In this document: positions 7,750 to 17,448 of the stretch, one piece after another
Layout of the letters: each line of letters starts with the position of its first letter
Position numbering within the stretch: position 1 is the first letter of the stretch
Assembly (NCBI GenBank): GCA_904419385.1
Contig: CAJFRI010000003.1
Location: 1-42,905, forward strand
Length of the DNA stretch: 42,905 bases
Direction of reading: 5' to 3'
From: Candidatus Heteroscillospira lomanii
GTDB lineage: Bacteria; Bacillota; Clostridia; Oscillospirales; Oscillospiraceae
Notes under the pieces: model-generated
Databases searched by the model: none
What the model saw: the letters and a program-made list of their open reading frames with translations, nothing else
Told to the model about the DNA's origin: nothing
Translations under genes and position numbers: made by a program

Positions 7750-8964
7750 ATGAAAAAACGGCTTCTTTGTATGATTCTTTGCGCAGTGCTCGTCGCCGGT
7801 CTGGCAATGCCCGCCTTCGCCGAGGGAGAGGGCGAGACCCGCAGCGGATTCATCATCGGCGAAAACTTTTACGACTACGCCACGCCCGTCAGCGGCGACG
7901 GCTGGAGCTATGACGGCAACTACAGGATAACCTTCAGCGGCATCAGCCTGGCGACCCCCGACTACCCCTACACCAACTACACCTCTTTCCAGTTCTGCAA
8001 CCCGCCGTGCGACCTCACCGTCGTCCTCGCCGACGGCACCTCAAGCTCCTTCAACAGCTTTGAAACAATGTACAGAATCGGGAAGGCCAGCGTCGATGCC
8101 GCCAAAATCACCTTTGAGGGAGGCGGCACCCTGACCTGCCATCAGTTTGTCATCGGCCCGGTGGAGATAAACGGGTCACAGATTAATTCGACCTACTTTG
8201 CCTGCGGCGACATGATTTTGAACGGCGGCGCTCTCACCACGACCCGACTCACCATCCAGGGCGATTACGACCTGAACTCCGGCAGCATTCTCGCCGAGGG
8301 CGGCGACTACAGCTACGAGAGCTGCCTGAGAATAAACATGGACTACGTAGACGACGGCGACGCCGTTGTCTCCCTGTTCAAAGACAAATACGGTCAGCCG
8401 CACAAGCTTGTCTGCACCACCTACGACTGGGGCGACGCCTACACCGTCGTCGACAGCAAGGGCGAGAACAGCACCTACGCCTCCTGGAGCTCCGGCGACA
8501 CTCCCGAGCCCGCAGCTGACATGACCGCCTACGCCTCCACCCAGTTCGTGAATGTGGACGGCGAGCCGGTCGAGTTCCAGATGTACGCCCTCAAAGACGA
8601 AAGCGGAAACCCGACGAACTACGTCAAGGCCCGCGACGTGGCCTATGTCCTGAGCGGCACCGAGGCGCAGTTCAATGTCGGATGGGACGGCAGCGCAAAC
8701 CTCATTGCCGGTGAGAGCTACGACGCCAACGGCTCAGAGATGAGCACCCCGTTCAGCGGCGACCGCGAATATAAGGCGGCCGCCTCGGCCACCAATGTGA
8801 ACGGCAAGCCCGCCGAGCTAGAGGCCATCATGCTCTTTGACGACAACGGCGGCGGATATACCTACTACAAGCTGCGCGACCTCGGCGCGGCGCTGGGCTT
8901 CAATGTAGGCTGGAACGCCGAGCTCGGCGCTTACATCGAGACCGACAAGCCCTATGAGGGCTGA
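7750..8964 (+). CDS. Secreted protein with two copper-amine-oxidase-like (stalk) domains
   Basis: 404 aa with a clear Sec signal peptide (about residues 1-24, ending A-F-A). The middle, about residues 30-255, is Gly/Ser/Thr/Tyr-rich and beta-strand-like and I do not recognise it. The C-terminal part holds two related modules, about 272-330 and 350-404; each has a V-N-V-D-G or V-N-G-K-P start, Y-V-K-A-R-D-V or Y-Y-K-L-R-D-L, and F-N-V-G-W. These match the stalk (copper amine oxidase N-terminal-like) domain common on Clostridia cell-surface proteins, where it is thought to serve attachment or display. ATG 7750 follows AGAGGAGAG; an upstream in-frame TTG/ACG region lacks a signal peptide. Single-gene unit between terminators; function unknown. 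Confidence 0.8.
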   Translation: MKKRLLCMILCAVLVAGLAMPAFAEGEGETRSGFIIGENFYDYATPVSGDGWSYDGNYRITFSGISLATPDYPYTNYTSFQFCNPPCDLTVVLADGTSSSFNSFETMYRIGKASVDAAKITFEGGGTLTCHQFVIGPVEINGSQINSTYFACGDMILNGGALTTTRLTIQGDYDLNSGSILAEGGDYSYESCLRINMDYVDDGDAVVSLFKDKYGQPHKLVCTTYDWGDAYTVVDSKGENSTYASWSSGDTPEPAADMTAYASTQFVNVDGEPVEFQMYALKDESGNPTNYVKARDVAYVLSGTEAQFNVGWDGSANLIAGESYDANGSEMSTPFSGDREYKAAASATNVNGKPAELEAIMLFDDNGGGYTYYKLRDLGAALGFNVGWNAELGAYIETDKPYEG

Positions 8965-8973
8965 ATGGGCAGC

Positions 8974-9006
8974 AAAAATCCCGCTGATTCAATCAGCGGG
9001 ATTTTT
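8974..9006. terminator. Bidirectional terminator between stalk gene and mgtC
   Basis: Perfect inverted repeat built on ATCCCGCTGAT/ATCAGCGGGAT, flanked by A-run on one side and T-run on the other, so it can end transcripts from both converging genes. Confidence 0.88.
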
Positions 9007-9012
9007 TCGTCT

Positions 9013-9684
9013 CTAAATGCCCTCGGCAAAGACGACGCCGGGCAGGCGGCTGAGCTTTTCTATCACGTCCCGGTGATCCTCGTGCGCCGGCAGGCGCATG
9101 ACCATGGTGGCGGACACGCAGTTCTCGATCGGGCGCTCCATGTCGGCGCTGACGAAGCGGAAACCCATGCCTTTGGCCTCCTCAATGAATGGGAGGACAT
9201 GCTCCTCGCCGTCGAACAGCACGGACAGGCGGATGAGCGGGCTGTGGCGCAGGAAGCGCTCCTCTATGCGCTCGCCTATCGTCGCCGCAAACACGGATAT
9301 GATGACGAGCGCCACGGCGCCGATATAGTATCCGCAGCCGGCGGCGAGCCCGACCGACACGCTCACCCACACGCCCGCCGCCGTCGTGAGGCCGACGACG
9401 CGGTTGGAACGGGAGATGATTATGCTGCCGGCGCCGATGAAGCCTATGCCGCTCACGGCGGCGGCCGCGATGCGCGTCGTGTCGACGGCGGGGTCCGACA
9501 TGTACATGATCTCGCCGACAAGCACCGTCATGGCCGAGCCGACTGCGACGAGCATGTATGTGCGGAACCCGGCCTCGCGGCGCTTGCGCGTGCGCTCGAG
9601 GCCCATTATGCCGCCGAGCACGGCGGCGAGCAGCAGCCGGAACAGGCCCAGATCCCATAAGGCCACATAAAACGGATTTTCCAT
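9013..9684 (-). CDS. MgtC/SapB family membrane protein
   Basis: 223 aa. About residues 1-135 form the hydrophobic MgtC domain with several membrane helices and the family motifs G-L-E-R and G-I-G-F-I-G-A-G-S-I. Residues 140-223 form a soluble ACT-like tail (R-L-S-V-L-F start). In pathogens MgtC modulates F1Fo ATPase and supports growth at low Mg2+; in other bacteria the role is less defined. ATG 9684 follows GGAGGTTGG; an upstream in-frame ATG would run into lepA. It lies 16 bases after the lepA stop and is the last gene of the xre-lepA-mgtC unit. No Mg2+-leader-type structure was seen in that short gap. Confidence 0.9.
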   Translation of the reverse strand: MENPFYVALWDLGLFRLLLAAVLGGIMGLERTRKRREAGFRTYMLVAVGSAMTVLVGEIMYMSDPAVDTTRIAAAAVSGIGFIGAGSIIISRSNRVVGLTTAAGVWVSVSVGLAAGCGYYIGAVALVIISVFAATIGERIEERFLRHSPLIRLSVLFDGEEHVLPFIEEAKGMGFRFVSADMERPIENCVSATMVMRLPAHEDHRDVIEKLSRLPGVVFAEGI

Positions 9685-9700
9685 TTTCCAACCTCCGAGG

Positions 9701-11506
<1,806 letters not shown>

Positions 11507-11509
11507 TTA

Positions 11510-11692
11510 TCAGAAAACCTCCTGAGGGAAACCCACGCGCAGGCGCGCAGCGCCGCCGCAGGCCGGGCTCGGCCCGGCCGAGGAATTTAAAAGGCCGGAG
11601 GAACCGCGGACGGCGGAGCCGGACGCGGGGGATTTCCCATGGTCGATATGCGCGATGATGGAAAAGCTGCGGATTTTGCTTCTGTCAGTCAT
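11510..11692 (-). pseudogene. Truncated duplicate of the lepA 5' end
   Basis: A 60-codon open frame. Residues 1-21 equal the start of LepA (one change, N9S) through the P-loop G-K-S. Residue 22 is Pro instead of Thr and the rest is unrelated low-complexity sequence, so it cannot be a GTPase. Its ATG overlaps the xre stop (ATGA), it has the same GGAGG (11708-11704) as lepA, and its own stop lies three bases before the true lepA ATG. It would therefore be translated between xre and lepA if transcribed. It may be a remnant of recombination with a divergent lepA allele, or a chance leader peptide. No evidence of function. Confidence 0.8.
11561..11579. other. GC-only hairpin inside the inserted spacer
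   Basis: Perfect 8-bp arms GGCCGGGC and GCCCGGCC with loop TCG, in the 107-bp unique spacer (11523-11629) between the two lepA-start repeats. It has no adjacent T-run, so it is not a canonical terminator, but it could slow ribosomes or polymerase ahead of lepA. Confidence 0.6.
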
Positions 11693-11708
11693 TTATCAGA
11701 AAACCTCC
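11630..11708. repeat. 79-bp direct repeat, copy 2 (duplicate lepA start)
   Basis: Second copy of the xre-end/lepA-start junction. On the minus strand it carries the last codons of xre (R-F-S-D-K-stop), GGAGG and 21 lepA-like codons. See 11444-11522 for the comparison. Confidence 0.95.
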
Positions 11709-12153
11709 CGGCGTGGCGTTTGTCGGGGCTGCGCTCCGCGATGGCGCGCTCGGCCTCGGCCATCTCCAGCGACTGCCGCGACATGGAACGCGCGTCGGCC
11801 ACGCCGTAGATCTCGTCGCACAGGCGGCGCACGGCGGCCTGCATATAGCGCTCGGCCGCGGCGGACAGCTCGGGATCGTCCCTCTCGCTGAGGGCGGCGT
11901 GCAGGGCTGAGAGCGCGCCGTCGGACGAGCCTCCGAGCGGCTCGGTGCCGCGCCCGAGCAGATAGTCGGCGCTCACCCCGTAATAGTCACAGGCGCGGCA
12001 CACGAACATGAGCCCCGGCTCCCTCGCGCCGTTTTCATAGTGAGAGAGCAGTGCCTGGCTGATGTGCAGGTCGGCGGCGGCGCGCCGCTGGCTTATGCCC
12101 TTTTCGTGCCTTATGCCGGAGAGGATATCGGTGAAGCTGCGTCCCAAATCCAC
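11689..12153 (-). CDS. XRE-family transcriptional regulator
   Basis: 154 aa. Residues 8-65 form a Cro/C1-type helix-turn-helix (I-S-Q-R-R-A-A-A-D-L-H-I-S-Q-A-L-L-S-H-Y-E-N-G). The remainder is helical, with two segments about 85-110 and 112-145, and may oligomerise. It is the first gene of the xre-lepA-mgtC unit. GTG 12153 is the start, with AAGGAG in front. Its last five codons and stop fall inside the 79-bp repeat; the same bases also lie before lepA, which suggests that the ancestral xre stop overlapped the lepA ATG directly. Target genes are unknown; a small HTH protein coupled to lepA is an uncommon pairing. Confidence 0.85.
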   Translation of the reverse strand: MDLGRSFTDILSGIRHEKGISQRRAAADLHISQALLSHYENGAREPGLMFVCRACDYYGVSADYLLGRGTEPLGGSSDGALSALHAALSERDDPELSAAAERYMQAAVRRLCDEIYGVADARSMSRQSLEMAEAERAIAERSPDKRHAGRFSDK

Positions 12154-12184
12154 CGTCTCCTTTCAACTTTGATTACAGCTAGTT

Positions 12185-12213
12185 ATTATAACAATTCCGG
12201 CCTGCCTTGTAAA
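12185..12213 (-). promoter_or_regulatory. Predicted sigma-A promoter of xre-lepA-mgtC
   Basis: On the minus strand, TTTACA (12213-12208), a 17-base spacer and TATAAT (12190-12185), about 32 bases upstream of the xre GTG. Confidence 0.65.
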
Positions 12214-12236
12214 TAGGCGGGCGGCATATATAAAAG

Positions 12237-12266
12237 AAAATCCCCTCCCGCACGGGAGGGGATTTT
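12237..12266 (-). terminator. Rho-independent terminator of the second TTT operon
   Basis: Stem with 14-base arms built on AATCCCCTCCCG and its complement, with a 2-base centre. On the minus strand a T-rich run (TTTTCTTTTA) follows, 11 bases after the last hydrolase stop. Confidence 0.9.
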
Positions 12267-12277
12267 GACGATGTGTT

Positions 12278-13195
12278 TTACAGTGAGGCGCTGTTTATCG
12301 CGCGGGCAACGAGCTCTGCGCCCTCTCTCCAGTGAGCCATGAAGTGGGGGATGAAGCCGTGCTTTGCTCCGAGCACGCGCCGCATCGTCACTTCTACGCC
12401 GAGGGAGGCGAGCTTTGCGCCGTAGCGCTCATCCTCGTGCCGCAGGTCGCACTCGCCGGCGGTTATGATGAGGGTGCGCGGCGAGGCGGCGACAAGCTCG
12501 TCGGGGGCGAAGCAGGGCGAGAGGAATTTGTCGCATCCCACGTTGGGGTCGCCGTCGGTGAGCAGCTCGGAGAAAGCGTCCATGCGGGCTGCGGGCATCA
12601 TGCGCTTGCCGTAGCCGGGCAGCTTGAACTGCGCGCTCGTGGCCGAGTCGACGACGCCGTATCCCAGCACCTGGAGGCAGAGGCGGAACTCGCCGGTCTC
12701 AGCCGCCTTGAGCGCGGCGGCGCAGGTGAGCGTGGAGCCGGCGCTGTATCCTCCCATGCTGACGCGCTTTGTGTCGCAGTCCCACTCGCCGCATTTGGAG
12801 AAGACCCATTTGGCAGCGTCATAGCACTGGTCCATCGGCACGGGCCAGGCGGCTCCGTCGGCCGTGGTGGAGTAGTCGAGGTCGACGACGACGCCTTTGA
12901 TCTGGTCGGAGAGCCAGGCGGAGAACATGTGGTCGTTTTCCTTATGCCCGTAGAAAAATCCGCCGCCGTGGATGTTTATGTGCACGGGGCAATGCGCCGT
13001 GCGGTTTTTGGCGGTGAAAACATAGCACTTGTAGCCGAAGCCGTCCACAGGGGCGCGCTCGACGGTCTCCATGTCGGCGAGGGCGAGGAAAGAGCGCTCT
13101 TCGTCGCCGTAGGTGAGGTTGGCTGTCATTGTCTCGTTCCTGCTGGCGCTCAGGTAGTTGACCAGCTCGGAGCGGCGTTCTTTTGTCATGGCCAT
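12278..13195 (-). CDS. Alpha/beta hydrolase, HSL-type esterase (paralogue 1)
   Basis: 305 aa esterase/lipase of the alpha/beta-hydrolase fold-3 (hormone-sensitive-lipase) group. The oxyanion motif H-G-G-G is at 76-79, the nucleophile is Ser151 in G-Y-S-A-G, the acid is Asp250 in G-E-C-D-L-R and the base is His279 in K-H-G-F, so the triad is complete. No signal peptide, hence cytosolic. ATG 13195 is used because AAGGAGG (13209-13203) precedes it, inside the end of the upstream paralogue; an upstream in-frame ATG lacks this. It is 2 bases downstream of the other hydrolase and closes the operon. Likely cleaves an ester or amide taken up by the TTT system. Confidence 0.88.
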   Translation of the reverse strand: MAMTKERRSELVNYLSASRNETMTANLTYGDEERSFLALADMETVERAPVDGFGYKCYVFTAKNRTAHCPVHINIHGGGFFYGHKENDHMFSAWLSDQIKGVVVDLDYSTTADGAAWPVPMDQCYDAAKWVFSKCGEWDCDTKRVSMGGYSAGSTLTCAAALKAAETGEFRLCLQVLGYGVVDSATSAQFKLPGYGKRMMPAARMDAFSELLTDGDPNVGCDKFLSPCFAPDELVAASPRTLIITAGECDLRHEDERYGAKLASLGVEVTMRRVLGAKHGFIPHFMAHWREGAELVARAINSASL

Positions 13196-13197
13196 GT

Positions 13198-14142
13198 TCA
13201 CGCCTCCTTTGCCGGCAGTGCCGGCGTCATGTTGATGACGTCGATTATCAGCTGCTGCGCCTCGACCCACTCGTCGACCAGGCGCACGGTGAAACCGTGG
13301 CGGCTGTTGACGAAGCGGCGCATGGTGACCTCTTTGCCGAGCTTTACAAGGCGCATGCCGTAGTCCTCGTTCTCAAAGCGGAAACCGCAGGTCCCGGCGG
13401 AGATGACGAGCGCGGCCGGAGGCGTGAGCGCGAGCATCTCGTCGTCTGCGAAGAGCGGGGAGACAAAAGGAGAGGTGCACAGGGCGTCGTTCCCGTCGGT
13501 GTAGAGCGAGAAGAAAGCGTCGGAGCGTTCGGAGGATATCACGAGCGCATCGGGGTTGGCGTTTTCACCTTTGGGAGACTGCTGGCTTTTCTGCATGTTG
13601 AGCGCGGCGAAATCTACCACCTGGAGGCAGAAACGGTAGTCCCCGGTCTGGCCGGCGCGGATGGTTATCGCGGCAGTGAGGTTGCCGCCGGCGCTGTGTC
13701 CGCCTATGCTCACGCGGTTGGCGTCGCATCCCCAGGCGGCGGCGTGTTCAAACGCCCAGCCGCACACGGCGTAACACTGCTCAAACGCGGCGGGGAAGGG
13801 CTGATCCTGCGACAGGGCGTAGTCGATGTCGACCACGACGCCGTGGATTTCCGCGGCGAGATGGGCGCAGTACATGTCGTCGTCGCGGTTCTGCGGGAAG
13901 TAGAACCCGCCGCCGTGCATGTTGATGTGCATGGGGCAGTTGGCGGCTTTTTCCTTGGCGGTGGTGACGATGACGCGCACGTCGCCGTAGTCCGTCGGGA
14001 CGCGGACCTCCTCCTGAGTGACCTTGTCGAGATAAGCGGTGTACCACTCGGGGATCACGCGGCTCTGAAACGAGTTGCGCAGAGCGCCGGTGCGCGCGAT
14101 GACGTCATAATAGTATTGTTTTTGTTCTGCTGTGAGAGGCAT
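13198..14142 (-). CDS. Alpha/beta hydrolase, HSL-type esterase-like (paralogue 2, acid residue changed)
   Basis: 314 aa, clearly homologous to the adjacent hydrolase (shared C-P-x-H-I-N-x-H-G-G-G-F, G-V-V-V-D-x-D-Y, E-V-T-M-R-R). It has H-G-G-G at 76-79, Ser150 in G-H-S-A-G and His282 in R-H-G-F. The usual catalytic Asp position reads Gly253 (T-C-G-F-R-F), whereas the neighbour has Asp there. It may use another acid (for example Glu256 or Glu259), be weakly active or have a binding or regulatory role. ATG 14142 follows AAGGAG; codons upstream overlap tctA. Located 16 bases after tctA of the second TTT system. Confidence 0.87.
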   Translation of the reverse strand: MPLTAEQKQYYYDVIARTGALRNSFQSRVIPEWYTAYLDKVTQEEVRVPTDYGDVRVIVTTAKEKAANCPMHINMHGGGFYFPQNRDDDMYCAHLAAEIHGVVVDIDYALSQDQPFPAAFEQCYAVCGWAFEHAAAWGCDANRVSIGGHSAGGNLTAAITIRAGQTGDYRFCLQVVDFAALNMQKSQQSPKGENANPDALVISSERSDAFFSLYTDGNDALCTSPFVSPLFADDEMLALTPPAALVISAGTCGFRFENEDYGMRLVKLGKEVTMRRFVNSRHGFTVRLVDEWVEAQQLIIDVINMTPALPAKEA

Positions 14143-14158
14143 GGTTTGAAACTCCTTT

Positions 14159-15655
14159 TCAAGAATGCATCTTGGCCTTTTTGGCTTTCCTCTTCTCACT
14201 GATCATCGGCCAGAACACGCTGAACGCGGCGAGCAGCAGGAAGGCAAGGGACACAGGGCGGGTGAAGAAGGGCAGGACGCCCTGATCGGTGTAGCTGAAG
14301 CCCTTGCGGAAGTAGGACTCGAGGTTCTCCGCGAGGATGAACGCAAGGATCATCGGGCTCGACGGGATGTCGGCCATCTGGAACAGCACGCCGATGAAGA
14401 GGAACACGACCATCATGAACACGTTGAACATCGACGAGGTGGAGGTGTAGGCGCCGACGTAGCACATGACGAGTATCGCGCTGTACAGATAGTGATAGGG
14501 CACCTTGAGCAGGAAGGGGAACCAGCGCTTGGTGAGCAGCTCGCCGACGCACACGAAGATGGCGGCAAGGAGGACCATTATAAAGACGAAATAGACGAAA
14601 TCGGGGTGAGTGGAGATGAGCAGGGGGCCGGGCTGGAGTCCGTGGACTATCAGGCCGGAGAGCAGCAGGGCGGTCGGGGCATCGCCGGGGATGCCGAGGC
14701 TCATCATCGGGATGAGCGCGCCGCCTATGGCGGCGTTGTTCGACACCTCGGAGGCCATGACGCCCTCGGGGATGCCGGTGCCCCATTCATCGGGGTTCTT
14801 GCTCGCAGATTTGCATTGTGCGTAGGCCACCATGTTTGCAAGGCTGGAGCCCATGCCGGGCAGGAAGCCTATCCACACGCCGAGTACGAACGAGAGCAGG
14901 ATGGTCTTTATGTTGCTGGTGAAGTCGCGCAGGGTGACGCCGAGGCCCTTGAGGTCCTTGGCCTTGACCTCGGGCAGCTTCTGGTTGCCTTTGGCGAAGT
15001 CGGCAGATACCTGGAGCAGGGCGAAGATGCCGAGCATGGCGGCGACCATGTCGATGCCGCCCTGGAAATAGACGGAGTTAAAGGTGAAGCGCAGGCTGGC
15101 GGTGATAGGATCCATACCTATGCATGCGGCCAGCAGGCCTATGCCTGCGGCTATCATTCCCTTGACGGCGTTGCCGCGCGAGAGCGAGGCGACGAGGACG
15201 ACGGCGCAGAAGCAGAGGCTGAACAGCTCCCAGGGGCCGAGCTTGAGCGCGAGGTCGGCTATCGGGCCGGAGAGCAGCATGGCGATGATAACGGAGAAGA
15301 AGGTGCCCATGAAGGAGCAGATGATGCCGAGCGCCAGGGCCTTGGAGGTCTGGCCTTTCTGGCTCATGGGATAGCCGTCGTAGCAGGTGGCTATCGAGGA
15401 GGCCGAACCGGGGATGCCGACCAGGACGGCGGCGATGAACGAGCCGGAGATGCCGCCGACATACATGCCGAGCAGCATGCTGAAGCCGTTGTACATCGCC
15501 ATACCGAAGGTGAGCGGGAGTATGAGCGTCATGCCCATGCCGCCGGAGAGGCCGGGGATGGCGCCGAAGATAACGCCGACGACCGCGCAGAGCGCCATGA
15601 GCAGCAGGTTCAGCGGGTCGAGGCAGGTCATGAACGAACTGAAGAACACATCCAT
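14159..15655 (-). CDS. Tripartite tricarboxylate transporter large membrane subunit (TctA), system 2
   Basis: 498 aa, same length as the TctA of the first system and with the same landmarks: G-A-I-P-G-L-S-G near residue 31, G-I-P-G-S-A-S near 78 and G-F-L-P-G-M-G-S-S in the second half, among about eleven or twelve membrane spans. It forms the permease with TctB. GGAGG precedes ATG 15655. Unlike system 1 its codon use is uniformly GC-rich, in line with the surrounding genome. It is followed by two esterase-like hydrolases in the same operon, so the substrate may be an esterified or acylated carboxylate (inference). Confidence 0.95.
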   Translation of the reverse strand: MDVFFSSFMTCLDPLNLLLMALCAVVGVIFGAIPGLSGGMGMTLILPLTFGMAMYNGFSMLLGMYVGGISGSFIAAVLVGIPGSASSIATCYDGYPMSQKGQTSKALALGIICSFMGTFFSVIIAMLLSGPIADLALKLGPWELFSLCFCAVVLVASLSRGNAVKGMIAAGIGLLAACIGMDPITASLRFTFNSVYFQGGIDMVAAMLGIFALLQVSADFAKGNQKLPEVKAKDLKGLGVTLRDFTSNIKTILLSFVLGVWIGFLPGMGSSLANMVAYAQCKSASKNPDEWGTGIPEGVMASEVSNNAAIGGALIPMMSLGIPGDAPTALLLSGLIVHGLQPGPLLISTHPDFVYFVFIMVLLAAIFVCVGELLTKRWFPFLLKVPYHYLYSAILVMCYVGAYTSTSSMFNVFMMVVFLFIGVLFQMADIPSSPMILAFILAENLESYFRKGFSYTDQGVLPFFTRPVSLAFLLLAAFSVFWPMISEKRKAKKAKMHS

Positions 15656-15669
15656 TTTTGATTACCTCC

Positions 15670-16146
15670 TCAGAACAGGATTCCGCTGGGCAGCGGGATG
15701 CTGAACAGCTCGGTGAACAGCAGGTAGATGCCGATGGTGAGCACGGCTGTGATGACCACGGCGGCGATCTTGTTGACCTTTTCGCCGCTGCTGAGGACAA
15801 AGATGAATGCGAGCGTGGCGATAGGCGTGGCGATCAGGAAGCCGACGATCCCGAGCAGGACGGCGTAGGCTATCATGAGCACGGACGCGAGGCCGAGGCG
15901 TTTCCAGCCGGCTTTGTCAAGGTAAGGCTTGCTTTCCTTGGCGTTGGGGTCTTTTTCCTTGCCGCGGGCCTGGATTATCATGATGATGGAGCACAGGGCG
16001 ATGATGCCCTCGGCCAGATACGGGAAGATGCGCGGGCCGGGCTCATACAGTCCGTCAATGACTTGGATACTCGGTGTCATTGCAGCAAAGAAAACGGCAA
16101 TCAGCAGGAAAATGACACCGACTATCTGTGTGCGGTTTAATTTCAT
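15670..16146 (-). CDS. Tripartite tricarboxylate transporter small membrane subunit (TctB), system 2
   Basis: 158 aa with four predicted membrane helices (about residues 8-25, 40-60, 84-115 and 124-148). The E-P-G-P-R-I-F-P-Y motif replaces Y-P-G-P-K-L-F-P of system 1. TctB supports the TctA permease. GGAGG precedes ATG 16146; the tctA start is 14 bases downstream. A strong hairpin lies in the 84-base gap between this gene and tctC. The central cytoplasmic loop (about 62-80) is Lys/Glu-rich. Confidence 0.9.
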   Translation of the reverse strand: MKLNRTQIVGVIFLLIAVFFAAMTPSIQVIDGLYEPGPRIFPYLAEGIIALCSIIMIIQARGKEKDPNAKESKPYLDKAGWKRLGLASVLMIAYAVLLGIVGFLIATPIATLAFIFVLSSGEKVNKIAAVVITAVLTIGIYLLFTELFSIPLPSGILF

Positions 16147-16183
16147 TCTCTTACCTCCTCTAGTTTACATTGGCTTCATTTAT

Positions 16184-16213
16184 AATGGAAGCCACCGCAA
16201 GGTGGCTTCCATT
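16184..16213 (-). promoter_or_regulatory. Stable hairpin between tctC and tctB (system 2)
   Basis: Perfect 13-bp arms (AATGGAAGCCACC and its complement) with a 4-base loop, 18 bases after the tctC stop on the minus strand. What follows is AT-rich but not a T-run, so a partial terminator or mRNA-stabilising element is likelier than a full stop. It occupies the same place as the hairpin at 4724-4749 in system 1. Confidence 0.65.
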
Positions 16214-16230
16214 AAATTTGTCGTTTTAAC

Positions 16231-17271
16231 TCAACGGCCTTCGGCGAGGATGCCGAGGCTCTCGGCGACGGAATGCTCGCTGTCGAAGAACGACTGGAGG
16301 GCGGCTCTGGAGTCCTCAAGGTTCATCCAGCCGGGCTGGCAGCCCATGTTGGTCATGCCGTCGATATAGGCCTGATCCTGGGTGACGCCCTCAAGGGAGG
16401 CGTTCATGGCCTGGAGGGTCTCCTCCGGAGTGCCGGCGGGGGCGAAGAGGAATATGTAGCTGTTGGAAGTGTAGTCGACGCCCTGGTCGGTGATGAGCTG
16501 GTACTGCGGGTAAGCAGAGGTGTCGGCGTCGGCGCTGTTGGCCATGAGGCCGAGCACCTTGACCTTGCCGTCGGCCTCGTAGCTCACGCCGTTGGCGGCG
16601 GAGCAGTTGCCCAGGCTGATGAAGCCGCCGGCGACGTTCGTCAGCTTCTCGGTCTCGTTTGCGGCCTCGACCATGCGGAACTCAACGCCGCACTCCTGAG
16701 CGATGGAGCCCCAGAGGAAGTGGGTGGCGTTCTTGGTGGCGATGGCGCAGCTCAGCTCGCCCGGATGCTCCTTGGCGTAGTCGATCATCTCGGCAAAGTT
16801 GTCATACGGTGCGTCGGGGGCGGCGATGATGGCCTGCAGGCCGAAGTCCTGCATGACGGCGACGACCTCGAGATCCTCGAGCGGGTTGACGTCGGTGGCT
16901 CCGGTGAGGTAGGAGTCAATGATGCCGGTGTGCATGCACAGGAGGTTCTGGCCGTCGGGATCCATGGCGGCGACGGAGCTGAAAGCGACGGCGCTGGAGT
17001 CGTAGTTCTGGACGACGACGTTCTCGTCGATCAGCGGGCTCCATGCATTTGCGATGAAGCGGGTGTGCAGGTCGGTGGAACCTCCGGCCTTGCTGGCGGA
17101 GTGGATGGTCACGGTCCCGTCAGGCCACTCACCGGCGGGGGCGTTGGCCTCGGGCGCGCTGCTTTCGGGCGCGGAGCTCTCGGGAGCGGCGCTCTCAGTG
17201 GAGCCGCCGCAGCCGGCCAGCAGGCCGACGACCATGACGAGTGCGAGTGTAAGAGCAAGCAGTTTTTTCAT
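16231..17271 (-). CDS. Tripartite tricarboxylate transporter substrate-binding lipoprotein (TctC/Bug family), system 2
   Basis: 346 aa receptor. A lipoprotein signal ends L-L-A-G-C with Cys21, followed by a short Ser/Ala/Pro/Glu repeat linker (S-S-A-P-E repeats, about residues 28-44) that tethers the domain to the membrane. The Bug fold follows, with S-A-S-K-A-G-G-S-T-D-L-H as the ligand loop. ATG 17271 is chosen: it gives the signal peptide and has a GGGAG site in front; 25 further in-frame codons upstream look like leader. First gene of the operon, divergent from the LysR pair, which is its likely regulator. Ligand unknown. Confidence 0.94.
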   Translation of the reverse strand: MKKLLALTLALVMVVGLLAGCGGSTESAAPESSAPESSAPEANAPAGEWPDGTVTIHSASKAGGSTDLHTRFIANAWSPLIDENVVVQNYDSSAVAFSSVAAMDPDGQNLLCMHTGIIDSYLTGATDVNPLEDLEVVAVMQDFGLQAIIAAPDAPYDNFAEMIDYAKEHPGELSCAIATKNATHFLWGSIAQECGVEFRMVEAANETEKLTNVAGGFISLGNCSAANGVSYEADGKVKVLGLMANSADADTSAYPQYQLITDQGVDYTSNSYIFLFAPAGTPEETLQAMNASLEGVTQDQAYIDGMTNMGCQPGWMNLEDSRAALQSFFDSEHSVAESLGILAEGR

Positions 17272-17340
17272 GTTGTTCTCCCTTTCAATTTGAATTATGT
17301 TTAGCATAAAACTAACATTCTTAAAAATAATATTTGTTAT

Positions 17341-17352
17341 GCGCATATGCGC
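17341..17352. promoter_or_regulatory. Perfect 12-bp palindrome in the tctC leader
   Basis: GCGCATATGCGC, a full palindrome located about 60-70 bases downstream of the predicted tctC transcription start. It is a candidate regulator site in the divergent LysR/tctC region; LysR proteins usually bind imperfect dyads, so the assignment is tentative. Confidence 0.35.
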
Positions 17353-17419
17353 TGCGGCAAACTGTGCAAAACGCTAAAATATGTCGCCTGTGTTTAGTAA
17401 TAGCCTATCGAACGACATA

Positions 17420-17448
17420 ATAATATACGAAAAAATGACAGTTGACAA
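17420..17448 (-). promoter_or_regulatory. Predicted sigma-A promoter of the second TTT operon
   Basis: On the minus strand, TTGTCA (17448-17443), a 17-base spacer and TATTAT (17425-17420). Start near 17413, giving a leader of about 140 bases. The -35 box overlaps that of the opposite-strand lysR promoter. Confidence 0.55.

Noticed and set aside
8974-9006. Possible small RNA or repeat element at the stalk/mgtC junction
   Set aside because: A simple bidirectional terminator between converging genes explains it fully.
14165-15661. 498-codon open frame antisense to tctA of system 2
   Set aside because: Composition is dominated by Glu/Gly/Asp/His, as expected from reading membrane-protein codons backwards; no ribosome site.
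17272-17346. Upstream start for tctC of system 2 (25 extra residues)
   Set aside because: Would bury the lipoprotein signal peptide; the ATG at 17271 has both a ribosome site and a normal signal.
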